Assembly (NCBI GenBank): GCA_963817335.1
Contig: CAWFNX010000001.1
Span: forward strand, 248,001 to 312,000
Reading direction: 5' to 3'
Origin: AV40 sp963817335
Lineage (GTDB): Bacteria > Verrucomicrobiota > Verrucomicrobiia > Chthoniobacterales > UBA10450
DNA length: 64,000 bases
Part shown: positions 27,285 through 36,401 of the stretch, in pieces
How the letters are laid out: each line of letters begins with the position of its first letter
Numbering within the stretch: position 1 is the stretch's first letter
The notes under the pieces: generated by a model
What the model was told of the DNA's origin: nothing
The model's input: the letters and a program-made list of their open reading frames with translations, nothing else
Database searches by the model: none
Translations under genes and position numbers: made by a program

Positions 27285-28255
27285 TCCGCCAGTTCGCGGG
27301 CCCAGTAAGTGACAATAATGTCGGCGCCGGCGCGTTTGATCGAAGTCATGATCTCTAAAACGGCGGCGCGTTCCTCGAAGATTTTCTTTTCGGCAGCGGC
27401 TTTCACCATCGCGAATTCGCCGCTGACGTGATAGACCGCCATCGGCTTGCCAAATCGTTCGCGAGCGCGCCAAAGGATGTCGAGATACGGCAGAGCCGGC
27501 TTGATCATAATGATGTCGGCGCCTTCATCGACGTCGAGCGCGACTTCGCGCAACGCTTCATCGGCGTTCGCAGTATCCATCTGATACGTCCGGCGATCTC
27601 CAAACTGCGGAGGACTTTCCGCTGCGTCCCGAAACGGCCCGTAAAATACCGACGCGAATTTCGCCGCGTAACTCATAATGCCGGTGTCGGTAAAACCGCT
27701 GGCATCGAGCGCGTCCCGAATTGCGCCGATGCGGCCGTCCATCATGTCGCTTGGTGCGACCATGTCGGCGCCGGCTTGCGCGTGCGAAAGCGCGGCTTTT
27801 ACCAAGAGCTCGACCGACTCGTCATTCAAAACGTGAAAATGTTCGCCGTCGATCCGGGTCACTCCGCAGTGGCCGTGGCTCATGTATTCGCAAAGACAAA
27901 CGTCTGTGATCGTGACAAGCTCGGGGCACTTTTTCTTGATCGCGCGCAATGCTTTTTGAATGACGCCGTTTTCCGCGTAGGCGCCGCTAGCTTCTTCATC
28001 TTTTTTGTCGGGGATTCCGAAAAGCAGAATGGCTTGAAGTCCGGCGTCCTGGGCTTGTTTGGCTTGGTCTACAACTTCCTCGACCGTGAATTGGAAAATG
28101 CCGGGCATACTCGGAATCGCGCGACGTTTATCGATTTTGTCGCTGATGAAAAACGGCAGGACGAAGTCGTGTACAGTCAGATTCGTTTCGCGCACAAGGT
28201 TTCTGAGCGCAGGGGAACGCCGTAATCGGCGCGGACGATGGACCAATTTTCGCAC
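27269..28255 (-). CDS. hemB: Delta-aminolevulinic acid dehydratase (porphobilinogen synthase)
   Basis: 328 residues, full length, GTG start. It condenses two 5-aminolevulinate molecules into porphobilinogen in tetrapyrrole synthesis. Schiff-base lysines are Lys199 (SYAAKFAS) and Lys252 (IMIKPALPYLD). The metal site DVCLCEYMSHGHCG has three cysteines (120, 122, 130), so this is the zinc-dependent type. PSDMMDGRIGAIR and YQMDTANADEALRE are family signatures. It diverges from coaX with 39 nt between starts and runs into the nuclease-like gene downstream. Confidence 0.97.
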   Translation of the reverse strand: MRKLVHRPRRLRRSPALRNLVRETNLTVHDFVLPFFISDKIDKRRAIPSMPGIFQFTVEEVVDQAKQAQDAGLQAILLFGIPDKKDEEASGAYAENGVIQKALRAIKKKCPELVTITDVCLCEYMSHGHCGVTRIDGEHFHVLNDESVELLVKAALSHAQAGADMVAPSDMMDGRIGAIRDALDASGFTDTGIMSYAAKFASVFYGPFRDAAESPPQFGDRRTYQMDTANADEALREVALDVDEGADIIMIKPALPYLDILWRARERFGKPMAVYHVSGEFAMVKAAAEKKIFEERAAVLEIMTSIKRAGADIIVTYWARELAEWLRS

Positions 28256-28294
28256 GCGACGAGAGTACGCGTTTGGGTAAACTCCCGCAAGCCA

Positions 28295-29035
28295 ATGGCG
28301 CAGAACTATCTGCTGATCGATATTAGTAATTCGTTTACCAAGCTGGCGGTGGCATCGCCAAAACGACTCAGCCGAGCGACCCGCGTCGAAACGAGAAAGT
28401 TCAGTGCGGCATTTTTGAAGCGATTTTTTGGGCGATGCAAAATCGACATGGTCGTCGTTTGTTCGGTTGTTCCAAAAAAGAACGCGGAGGTCCGAGCGGC
28501 GGCGAAGGCAACGCGAATTTTGTGGTTAACTCCAAAAGTTAAGCTCGGGGTTGGAATTGATTATCCCAATCCAAAAAGAATTGGGGCGGACCGCCTCGCC
28601 AATGCGGCAGCGGTCGCTGCGCTTTATGGATGTCCGGCGATTGTGGTGGATTTCGGAACGGCGGTGACCTTCGACATCGTGGCGGCGAATCGAAAATATA
28701 TCGGCGGCGTGATCGCGCCGGGACTGGAGTCGATGACAAATTTTCTTTATCAGCGTACCGCCTTGCTGCCGAAGCTTTCCATGAAAGAACCGCGTTCGGC
28801 GGTTGGACGATCAACCATGGAAGCGATGCGGGCCGGGGCGGTAATTGGTTATCGCGGGCTGGTGCGAGAAATCATCGCCAGGATAAGAGCCGAGCGTTTT
28901 GCCCGGCAGAAGGCCCATGTCGTCGCGACCGGGGGCTATGCGGATCTGATCGCCGCGCAACTGGACGAAATCGACTCGGTCCACCCGAATTTGACCCTGG
29001 AAGGGCTGCGAATCGTGGCGAATCTGAACGTTTAG
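28295..29035 (+). CDS. coaX: Type III pantothenate kinase
   Basis: About 246 residues from the ATG at 28295. It phosphorylates pantothenate in the first step of coenzyme A synthesis. Family motifs are in order: LLIDISNSFTKLAVA (phosphate-binding loop, usually DxGNT; Gly is Ser here), PKRIGADRLANAAA, VVDFGTAVTFDIV with the catalytic Asp, GGVIAPGL, and VVATGGYADLI. The type III enzyme needs a monovalent cation and is not inhibited by CoA (family knowledge). It diverges from hemB. The 100-nt gap downstream leads into a large TPR protein gene with its own SD. Confidence 0.93.
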   Translation: MAQNYLLIDISNSFTKLAVASPKRLSRATRVETRKFSAAFLKRFFGRCKIDMVVVCSVVPKKNAEVRAAAKATRILWLTPKVKLGVGIDYPNPKRIGADRLANAAAVAALYGCPAIVVDFGTAVTFDIVAANRKYIGGVIAPGLESMTNFLYQRTALLPKLSMKEPRSAVGRSTMEAMRAGAVIGYRGLVREIIARIRAERFARQKAHVVATGGYADLIAAQLDEIDSVHPNLTLEGLRIVANLNV

Positions 29036-29138
29036 GCGCCGACTTTAGAGGGGTCCTTTCCAAGCTGGGGAAATCTTGCTAAGGGGGCAAAATTTGGCTT
29101 GTAATGAAAACCGTAAAAAGGTTTTATATCCGGAGGCC

Positions 29139-32100
29139 ATGAAATTCCGGAAAATCGCGGCTATCGCCGTGCTCGTGCTTGGGTCTTTGGCGGCTGACAA
29201 CGTTGCTCCGTCGAAGGCAGAACTGGAAGCAATGTATGACAAAGCGTTTCGCGCTTTCGATTCGAGCAATTTCCCGGAGGCGTTAAAACAGCTCGATGCT
29301 ATCGACGCGCGTCAGCCGGATCTGGCTGAATCGCAAAACTTGCGTGGCGTGATTTACATGCGGGAGGGGATTTACGACAAGGCCGAAGCTGCCTTGCGTG
29401 AAGCGTTGCGGATCGATCCGAAATTCTGGAATGCGCGTTTCAACTTGGCCGAAATACCATTCCTGAGAAAAGACTGGGCGGAAGCGCGCGACCGTTTTCA
29501 GGAATTGCTCTCCAGTAATGCTTCTGAACTCCAGGGAGAGGCGACCCAGCTCATCCAGTACAAAATTCTTCTGACCTATTTGCTCGAAGGCAAAGAGAAC
29601 ATGGTCGATTCGATCCTGGCGAAGTTCGAACTTTCTCCGGACACGCCTGCCGTCCATTACGCAAACGCCGCGATCGCCCTGCAACAGAAAAACACCAAAG
29701 ACGCGCGGGATTGGATGGCCCAGGCCGAAAAGAATTTCTCGCCTCAACTCAACAAACTTTTCGCCGAATCGCTTTACGAAGTGGGCTGGCTGCAAAAGCA
29801 GGCCGGCCAGCAACGCGCAGCTCTGGAATTGACGAGTGCAGCCGATCGTACCGCTAAAACCAAGGCGTTTGCAAAATCGCGGATAGAGCAGGCCCGCCAG
29901 GCGTTTCAACAGCGCGATTTCGCGTCCGCTCTGAAGTTTGTCAATGACGCCGATTCAGCAGATCCGAATCAGGCCGGCATCATCACGTTGCGCGGCGAAA
30001 TTTTGATGGAGCAAAAACAATTCGACCAGGCCGAAGCCGAATTTAAGAAAGCGCTCAAAGCCGATCCAAAGTTCCGCCAGGCGCAATTCAATCTGGCGTT
30101 GGTTCCGTTAAAGAAAAAAGACTACACGACCGCGCGCGATCGCTTCGAAGCGCTCTTGGGTAAAACCCCCGGCGGCGACAAGAGCGAGGGCGCGCAGATC
30201 ATCAAATTCAACATTTTCATGACCTTCTTGCTGGAAGGCAAAGAAAGCCGCGCCCAGAAGATGATGGAGCAATTCCAATTCACGGGCGACACCCCGGCTC
30301 TTTATTATGCGCAGGCCGCATGGGAATTTAAGCACAGCAATCCAAACAAGGCCACGGATTGGATCACGTCCGCGAAGAAAATCTATTCGCCCGCGTTGAA
30401 TCTCGTTTTCGCCGACTCGTTTTATGATCTCGGCTGGTTGCAAAGCCCGGCGGTCGCAACCTCGCCGGCCCCGGCGGCCGAAGCCGCGACTGCGTTGGCT
30501 GAGGCCCAGACCGAAGCGAGCCCCGCGATTGAACCAAGTCCAATTCCGGGCGCGGCGCTGGCCAAAAACAAAGGCGCGGCCCCTGCAATTGCTGGTATGG
30601 AAGCGACGGCGCCGAAACCGGACGAGACCGCAGCCAGCGCGGCGGTCAAAGAAACTACTTCGCGCGCGCCCCAATCTTTTGCTGCCGGCAGTCCGGCTAA
30701 GCCGGACGAAATTCCTAGCGGCGCCGCGCCGAGCTTTTCGCCCGTCGTAGAGACACCGGTCGCTGCCGCAAACGCGCCTGCTTCCAAGGCAATTCCGCAG
30801 GAACAGCCCGCGGCGAAGACGGCGACAAGCAAGCCTGCTTCTCAAGCGCCGGCAGAAGCTCCCGCGGCAAAAGCTCCTGTTGTGGCGGAATCAAAACAGC
30901 CGGCCACCGAGCCACAACAATCCGCGCCAGCAACTGCCCTCGCCCCTGCACGCGTTGCGGAAGGTTCGCGGAAGGGTGTGGACGCACAAAGTTTGTTGGT
31001 TGGCGGCCTTGTCCTGGCCGGATTGGGATTACTCGCGTGGGTGATCGTGCCTGAAGTTCGACGCCGCGGCTTTCATCTTCCTAATTTCCGCCGGGCCGCG
31101 CCGGCGACCGGCCCACAGTTGAGCGGTATGGAACTTGCAGCGTCGGCTTCTCCACAAAAAGAAATGAAAGTGATGCCGCGAGTGACTGGTGGACCAAGAC
31201 AAGTTTCATTGAAACTAAAAGCGTCCGAGCCATCTCTGCGTCGCGCCGTAGTGCCACTGAGCAAACCCGGTCGCGTCTTTGGCAACGGCAATGGCGGCAC
31301 CGCCGTCGTTGAACCTGCTATCCAGGGCAATGGCAAACGCCATATCGAACCCGCGCCCGCGCCGGTGGAGGAAGAATTCGAAGCCGTCGGACCAGTTATG
31401 GATTCGGTCGGACCAGTGATGGAAGGAGTCGGTCCGGTGTTTGATCAGGGCGCCATGGCATCTGCAACCGTCGCGGAACCAGAATGGGTTTCACAGCCGG
31501 TTGAGGTTCCTGCGTTTGAAATGTCAGAGCCGCTCGTTACCGAGCCTGAATCGGTCGTGATGCCGGAGCCGATGATCTCCGAGCCCGAACCGATTGCGGA
31601 ACTGGAACCAATCACTGCTGCGGAACCCGAACCTACATTTGAACACCCAATCCTGGCCGAGCCCGAAATCGCACCGATGTTTGCCCAGATCCCCGCAGTG
31701 CAGGAACTTGAAACTGAACCCGTGGGTCAAGGTCAACCGATTCCTCAGTTGACGCCCGTTGAGGAACCATCGATCATTGAAGTCACCGAACCCGAACCGG
31801 CCGGATTTGAGGCGTTTCGTCAATCAGGCGAACCGTTTATTTCGCCGGAACCGGTCATTGAAACACCAATTTACGAACCAACCACACCAGTAATCATGCC
31901 TGAACCGATCCAAATCCCAACCGCTCAACGAGGTGGCTCACCTCAACCAGCCGGCGCCATGCAAACCGCCGTTCAACTCACCTTCGCTTTCGAGATTGCG
32001 TCGATGCAACTGACACCGACCTTCAAGATGGGCGCGCTGCAATTGCGGCCGGCCTCGAAGATCGTGACGATGCGTTTGGCCGGCAACTCGCCGCAGCCCG

Positions 32101-32543
32101 CGATGAACTTGCAGGTCACTTTCGAGATCGCGCGAATTCAGCCAGCCGGCGGCACTCTGGGCAGTGTTCGGCTGACTCCTTCGCAACAACAGCGCCCGAG
32201 CGTTGTCGGTTCGCCATCCTTCACGGTTGGAGGCCTGCATCTGGTTTCGGACTTCGCGGCAGCGCCACTTCAGCTTACCCCGTCCCAACAGGGGCAAGCC
32301 GCGGTGCACGTCGTGGCTCCCTTCCAGATCGCGACGGTCGAATTTTCACCATCGTTCGAAATTTCGTCGATTGTCCTCAATTCAAACTCCAAGCAGGTGA
32401 TGGTGCAGCTGCCGAACGCGGCGGGCACACCGGTTGAGGGAGCGCCGACGTTCGAGATTTCAAATCTCCAACTCACCGGCAGTGGCGAGATTGGAATGAT
32501 GCAATTGAATCTCGTGGGTCAGGGTCCGAGACGAGCCGCTTAA
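29139..32543 (+). CDS. Large TPR - transmembrane - beta-repeat protein of unknown function
   Basis: About 1134 residues. The ATG at 29139 follows GGAGG (29132-29136) closely and opens a signal peptide (KIAAIAVLVLGSLAA). Two homologous ~190-residue TPR modules follow (about 30-225 and 245-440); each ends with a matching block (SPQLNKLFAESLYEVGWLQ and SPALNLVFADSFYDLGWLQ), an internal duplication. Then comes an Ala/Pro-rich linker (440-615), one membrane helix (~617-638, LLVGGLVLAGLGLLAWVIVP) with basic residues behind it, a Glu/Pro-rich stretch (to ~930) and, from ~940 to 1125, about ten short beta-like repeats such as FEIASMQLTPT, FEIARIQPAG, FEISNLQLTG. The TPRs should be periplasmic and the repeats cytoplasmic. 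No function can be assigned; a trans-envelope scaffold is a guess. Ends before a convergent terminator. Confidence 0.8.
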   Translation: MKFRKIAAIAVLVLGSLAADNVAPSKAELEAMYDKAFRAFDSSNFPEALKQLDAIDARQPDLAESQNLRGVIYMREGIYDKAEAALREALRIDPKFWNARFNLAEIPFLRKDWAEARDRFQELLSSNASELQGEATQLIQYKILLTYLLEGKENMVDSILAKFELSPDTPAVHYANAAIALQQKNTKDARDWMAQAEKNFSPQLNKLFAESLYEVGWLQKQAGQQRAALELTSAADRTAKTKAFAKSRIEQARQAFQQRDFASALKFVNDADSADPNQAGIITLRGEILMEQKQFDQAEAEFKKALKADPKFRQAQFNLALVPLKKKDYTTARDRFEALLGKTPGGDKSEGAQIIKFNIFMTFLLEGKESRAQKMMEQFQFTGDTPALYYAQAAWEFKHSNPNKATDWITSAKKIYSPALNLVFADSFYDLGWLQSPAVATSPAPAAEAATALAEAQTEASPAIEPSPIPGAALAKNKGAAPAIAGMEATAPKPDETAASAAVKETTSRAPQSFAAGSPAKPDEIPSGAAPSFSPVVETPVAAANAPASKAIPQEQPAAKTATSKPASQAPAEAPAAKAPVVAESKQPATEPQQSAPATALAPARVAEGSRKGVDAQSLLVGGLVLAGLGLLAWVIVPEVRRRGFHLPNFRRAAPATGPQLSGMELAASASPQKEMKVMPRVTGGPRQVSLKLKASEPSLRRAVVPLSKPGRVFGNGNGGTAVVEPAIQGNGKRHIEPAPAPVEEEFEAVGPVMDSVGPVMEGVGPVFDQGAMASATVAEPEWVSQPVEVPAFEMSEPLVTEPESVVMPEPMISEPEPIAELEPITAAEPEPTFEHPILAEPEIAPMFAQIPAVQELETEPVGQGQPIPQLTPVEEPSIIEVTEPEPAGFEAFRQSGEPFISPEPVIETPIYEPTTPVIMPEPIQIPTAQRGGSPQPAGAMQTAVQLTFAFEIASMQLTPTFKMGALQLRPASKIVTMRLAGNSPQPAMNLQVTFEIARIQPAGGTLGSVRLTPSQQQRPSVVGSPSFTVGGLHLVSDFAAAPLQLTPSQQGQAAVHVVAPFQIATVEFSPSFEISSIVLNSNSKQVMVQLPNAAGTPVEGAPTFEISNLQLTGSGEIGMMQLNLVGQGPRRAA

Positions 32544-32566
32544 TTCGTCCCTAATTTGATTTTCAG

Positions 32567-32596
32567 CAGAGCGACTCGCGAGAGTCGCTCTGTTTG
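32567..32596. terminator. Hairpin terminator between convergent genes
   Basis: CAGAGCGACTC (32567-32577), loop GCGA, GAGTCGCTCTG (32582-32592), then TTTGTGT on the plus strand. It sits between the stops of the TPR/beta-repeat gene and the M29 aminopeptidase, so it may serve either; the T-run is short. Confidence 0.75.
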
Positions 32597-32607
32597 TGTA
32601 CAGAGCT

Positions 32608-33726
32608 CTATTTTTCCTTCACGAAGTTGCTCCGATTCAGCGGGCGCAACTCTTTGGGAAGGAATTCGCCGTCGCGACGGATCAGTTCGCCGTCGAAATA
32701 GATTTCCCCGCCGCCATAACTCTTTCGCTGAATGTTGACCATGTCCCAGTGGACCTGGCTGCGATTACTGTTGTCGGCTTCTTCGTATGCCTGACCCGGG
32801 GTAAAGTGAAATGAGCCGGCGATTTTCTCGTCGAACAGAATGTCGCGCATCGGTTCGAGCACGTAAGGATTGAATCCAAGCGAAAACTCGCCGATGTAAC
32901 GCGCTCCGGCGTCCGAATTGAGGATCTTGTTCAGTTTTTCTGTCTGATTGCTCGTCGCCTTAACGACTTTGCCGCTTCGAAAATCGAGGCGAATTCCGTC
33001 AAATGCGATACTTTGATAAATGGTCGGCGCGTTGAATGTAACGTGGCCTTCCACCGAGTTTTTTACCGGCGCGGTAAAGACTTCTCCGTCCGGAATGTTT
33101 CGATCGCCGCCGCAAATCACCGCCGGAATCCCTTTGACGCTGAATCGGAGATTCGTTCCCGGTCCTTTGATGTGAACGCGATCGGTGCTTTCCATTATTT
33201 TTTTTAACGCCTTCATTCCCGGCTGCAACCTCTCGTAGTCGAGGGTGCAGACATTGAAATAGAAATCTTCAAAGGCTTCCGTGCTCATCCCGGCGAGTTG
33301 CGCCATGGATGGAGTTGGCCAGCGGAGCACGCACCATTTCGTCTTTTTCACTCGCTGGTCCTGCACCGGTCGCATTTTCTTCGCGACCAGCTGCATTTTG
33401 GCCACTGGAACGTCGGACAATTCGGTAATGTTGTTGCTCCCGCGTAGAGCGATGTAGGCCTGCATCTTTTTCATGCGGTCCAGCTCATGAGAGGCCGCAA
33501 AATTCAATTGGCGATCGGACGCCTCCATTGCCAGCTCTCGACTGATCCGGTTGCGTTGGACTTGAACGAATGGCACTGCGCCGACTTTTCGGGCGGCGCG
33601 AACCAGCGCTATTGCCATTTCGTCAGGGACATCAAAAGCTTCGATCAAGAGGTTCTCGTTCCGTTTCAGTCTGGTCGAGTATTCCACCAACAGCTTGGCG
33701 AGCTTATCAAAGCGCGAATCATGCAT
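32608..33726 (-). CDS. M29-family aminopeptidase
   Basis: 372 residues, full length for the thermophilic-type (AmpS/PepS/aminopeptidase T) M29 family, which are cytoplasmic two-metal enzymes that remove N-terminal residues. Metal-site motifs are visible: GGDRNIPDGEVFTAP (Glu), YIGEFSLGFNP (Glu), GSFHFTPGQAYEE (His and Tyr) and QVHWDMV (His-x-Asp). ATG at 33726. It lies 57 nt downstream of rsmB on the same strand and converges with the TPR/beta-repeat gene across a shared hairpin. Confidence 0.92.
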   Translation of the reverse strand: MHDSRFDKLAKLLVEYSTRLKRNENLLIEAFDVPDEMAIALVRAARKVGAVPFVQVQRNRISRELAMEASDRQLNFAASHELDRMKKMQAYIALRGSNNITELSDVPVAKMQLVAKKMRPVQDQRVKKTKWCVLRWPTPSMAQLAGMSTEAFEDFYFNVCTLDYERLQPGMKALKKIMESTDRVHIKGPGTNLRFSVKGIPAVICGGDRNIPDGEVFTAPVKNSVEGHVTFNAPTIYQSIAFDGIRLDFRSGKVVKATSNQTEKLNKILNSDAGARYIGEFSLGFNPYVLEPMRDILFDEKIAGSFHFTPGQAYEEADNSNRSQVHWDMVNIQRKSYGGGEIYFDGELIRRDGEFLPKELRPLNRSNFVKEK

Positions 33727-33783
33727 AGGAGGCTACGATTCCATTCTGCGCGAGGGATGCAACCCTCGGACAGCACGATCGGA

Positions 33784-35037
33784 CTACTGCGTCCTCCGAA
33801 GTCTCGCCGCAAAAGCGCCGTCAAAATGGTCGGCAAACGGAAGACATTTTTGTTCCGCTTCCCGTTGCAGGACCGGCAGATGGCGAAGCATCGCCGCCTC
33901 AGCTCCTTCGTTTTCCTCCAATTCAAGGCTGCAGGTGCTGTAAACAAGAGTCCCACCTCGCTTCAGTAGCGGCAGGACGGCGCCGACAATTTGGACCTGG
34001 CGCTCCTGCATTCGAACAAAGTCGGCCGGCTTTAGTCGCCAGCGCACGTCGACTCGGCGTCTCATCACGCCGGTATTGCTGCAAGGCGCATCGACTAGGA
34101 TCCGATCGAACGGAGCGGAACAAACTATTTCGTCACGCACGCTTTGGTTTGTCCAATCATGGCGAACTATTTTCGCAATCCGGACGTCGAGGCGCGCTAA
34201 ATTCTCCTCAAGCACGCTTAATCGATCGGCATCACGGTCGCAGGCCACAACCAAACCGTTGTTTTCCATCAGCTCGGCGAGATAAGCCGTCTTCCCGCCG
34301 GGGGCCGCACAGGCGTCGAGGATCTTTTCACCGGGTTCGGGCTTCAGTAGTTGGCACGCGATGGCGGTGCTTGGATCCTGGATGTAACAATCTCCGCGAT
34401 CGAGCGCCTCCTGCGGAGAAGGCAGCTTAACAAAGTTCGAAAAATCCGGAAGCGACTGTGCCTCTCGATAGCGCTTGAGAAAAATCTGACGATCGACCTT
34501 CAGTTGATTGATTCGAGCATAAATAGTCGGTGGTCGGTTATTCCATTCGCACAACGCTCCGCTTGCTTTAGCTCCGAATTGTTTGCTCCACCGGTCGATC
34601 AGAAATCGCGGATGCGAGAATCGAACCTCAAGTGGCTGCAAGTCGAGCGCGGCCTGTAATTCCTGTCGTCGCCGGGCGGCGGTCCGCAGGATTCCATTTA
34701 CGACTGGCCGCAATCGCTTTTGAGCGAGTGCGACTGTTTCGTAAACAGCTGCGTGTTCGGTCGTCTTGGTGACAAAGAGCTGATAAAGACCAAGACGTAA
34801 AATGTCTCGAAGATCGACGTTCAGCCGGCGTGGTCGCAGGGCCGCGATCCAGAAGTCGAGCAATGTGAGATTTCGCAGCACTCCATAAAAGAGCTCGATG
34901 GCAAAGGCGCGATCGGCGGATGCAAGCGCTGATGCCGAGAGAAATCGTGAGATGATGCGGTCCGCGAAATCCTTTTTCTCCCGCCAAGTTTTCAGCGCGG
35001 CGAGAGCGACTCGGCGAGCTGAAGGCTGCACCACCCG
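33784..35037 (-). CDS. rsmB: 16S rRNA (cytosine(967)-C5)-methyltransferase, NusB + RsmB domains
   Basis: About 417 residues from GTG at 35037; the frame also offers a TTG at 35070 that would overlap the end of ugd by 29 nt. N-terminal NusB-like RNA-binding domain (ARRVALAALKTWRE to ~150), then the m5C methyltransferase with SAM motif DACAAPGGKTAYLAEL, DAPCSNTGVMRRRVDVRWR (PC motif) and VYSTCSLELEENE, whose Cys is the nucleophile. It methylates C967 of 16S rRNA during ribosome assembly. The C-terminus (FDGAFAARLRR) is the usual family ending. Directly downstream of ugd, same strand. Confidence 0.93.
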   Translation of the reverse strand, partial: RVVQPSARRVALAALKTWREKKDFADRIISRFLSASALASADRAFAIELFYGVLRNLTLLDFWIAALRPRRLNVDLRDILRLGLYQLFVTKTTEHAAVYETVALAQKRLRPVVNGILRTAARRRQELQAALDLQPLEVRFSHPRFLIDRWSKQFGAKASGALCEWNNRPPTIYARINQLKVDRQIFLKRYREAQSLPDFSNFVKLPSPQEALDRGDCYIQDPSTAIACQLLKPEPGEKILDACAAPGGKTAYLAELMENNGLVVACDRDADRLSVLEENLARLDVRIAKIVRHDWTNQSVRDEIVCSAPFDRILVDAPCSNTGVMRRRVDVRWRLKPADFVRMQERQVQIVGAVLPLLKRGGTLVYSTCSLELEENEGAEAAMLRHLPVLQREAEQKCLPFADHFDGAFAARLRRTQ

Positions 35038-35041
35038 GATC

Positions 35042-36355
35042 TCAGCGCGGGATGACGCTGCCGCGGCCAATTGAATGATAATGAAAGCCGAGCTCGCCCA
35101 TTGTCTCCGGGTTCAAAAGATTTCGGCCATCGAAAATAATTGGCGTGGTCATACGCTTTTTGACTTCGGCAAAGTTGATGTTGGCAAACTCGGGCCATTC
35201 CGTCGCGACCACCAGCGCTTCGGCGCCATTCACCGCCTCCAGGGGTGATTCTTCGAATTTCGCATCCGCGACGGCTTTCAATTCGCGGGCTTTGTCCATT
35301 CCTTTTGGATCGTAAACACTGACATGCGCGCCTTCACGCAGCATGGCATCGACCAACTCGACGGCGACCGACGAGCGAACATCGTCTGTGTCCGGCTTAA
35401 ACGTCAGCCCCCACACGGCGATCCTTTTTTCGCGCAACACCCATAGCGTATCGCGAATTAGTTTAAGGAAACGCTCTTTTTGGAGTCCGTTTATCCGCTG
35501 AACTTCCTTGAGTAACGTGAATGGCACCCCCAGTTGGTCACTGATGTGAATGAAGGCAGCGACGTCTTTCGGAAAGCAGGAGCCGCCGTAACCAATGCCG
35601 GCGTTTAGGAATTGACGTCCAATTCGTCGATCCATTCCGATTCCATCCGCGACTTTCTCAACGTCGGCGCCGCTGACCTGACAAATCGCCGAGATGGCGT
35701 TGATGTAGGAAATCTTTAGGGCCAGGAAGGAATTGGCGGCATGCTTGATGAGTTCGGCGCTGTTGATGTCCGTGACCAGAATCGGCGCCATGAAAGGTTC
35801 GTAGACTTTTTTCATCAGGTCGACCGCGTGCTGGCTCTGCGAGCCGATGACGATCCGGTCCGGATGCATCAAATCGTGGATAGCGCAGCCCTCCCGCAGG
35901 AATTCGGGATTGCTGACCACGTCAAACTTCGCCCCGCGCCGATTATAACGCTTAATCGTTTCGGCAACGCGTTCTCCGGTTTTCACCGGCACGGTACTCT
36001 TGTCGACGATTACTCGATAATCGGTGAGGACATCGGCGATTTCGCGCGAAACCTTCTCAATGAAGCTAAGGTCGACCTCTCCGTTGGGCTGCGGTGGCGT
36101 CGGGACTGCGATGAAAACGATTTGGGAATTGTCTACTCCTTCGCGGATGCTGCTGCTGAAGCGAAGTCGATGAGCGGAAGCATTGCGGTGGATGATTTGC
36201 TCCAACCCGGGTTCATAAATCGGGATCCGGCCAGCCTGGAGGGTCTTTACCTTCGCTTCGTCGTTGTCGACGCAAATTACATTGTGTCCCACGTCGGCGA
36301 AGCATGCGCCGGTAACAAGGCCCACGTAGCCCGAGCCGATAATTGAAATATCCAT
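35042..36355 (-). CDS. ugd: UDP-glucose 6-dehydrogenase
   Basis: 437 residues, normal length. It oxidises UDP-glucose to UDP-glucuronate with NAD+, supplying sugar precursors for envelope glycans. NAD-binding MDISIIGSGYVGLVTGACFA, IVFIAVPTPPQPNGEVDLS, NPEFLREGCAIHD, catalytic Cys260 in GYGGSCFPKD, and GLTFKPDTDDVRSS in the C-terminal UDP-binding domain. ATG start. A short inverted repeat TGCTAG...CTAGCA (36367-36387) lies between the lptD-like stop and this start. It fits the glycan-rich theme of the window, though it is 13 kb from the GT cluster. Confidence 0.97.
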   Translation of the reverse strand: MDISIIGSGYVGLVTGACFADVGHNVICVDNDEAKVKTLQAGRIPIYEPGLEQIIHRNASAHRLRFSSSIREGVDNSQIVFIAVPTPPQPNGEVDLSFIEKVSREIADVLTDYRVIVDKSTVPVKTGERVAETIKRYNRRGAKFDVVSNPEFLREGCAIHDLMHPDRIVIGSQSQHAVDLMKKVYEPFMAPILVTDINSAELIKHAANSFLALKISYINAISAICQVSGADVEKVADGIGMDRRIGRQFLNAGIGYGGSCFPKDVAAFIHISDQLGVPFTLLKEVQRINGLQKERFLKLIRDTLWVLREKRIAVWGLTFKPDTDDVRSSVAVELVDAMLREGAHVSVYDPKGMDKARELKAVADAKFEESPLEAVNGAEALVVATEWPEFANINFAEVKKRMTTPIIFDGRNLLNPETMGELGFHYHSIGRGSVIPR

Positions 36356-36401
36356 GAACGAAAATTGCTAGCTTCTTAACCTAGCACAATACCTCGGATG
36401 T

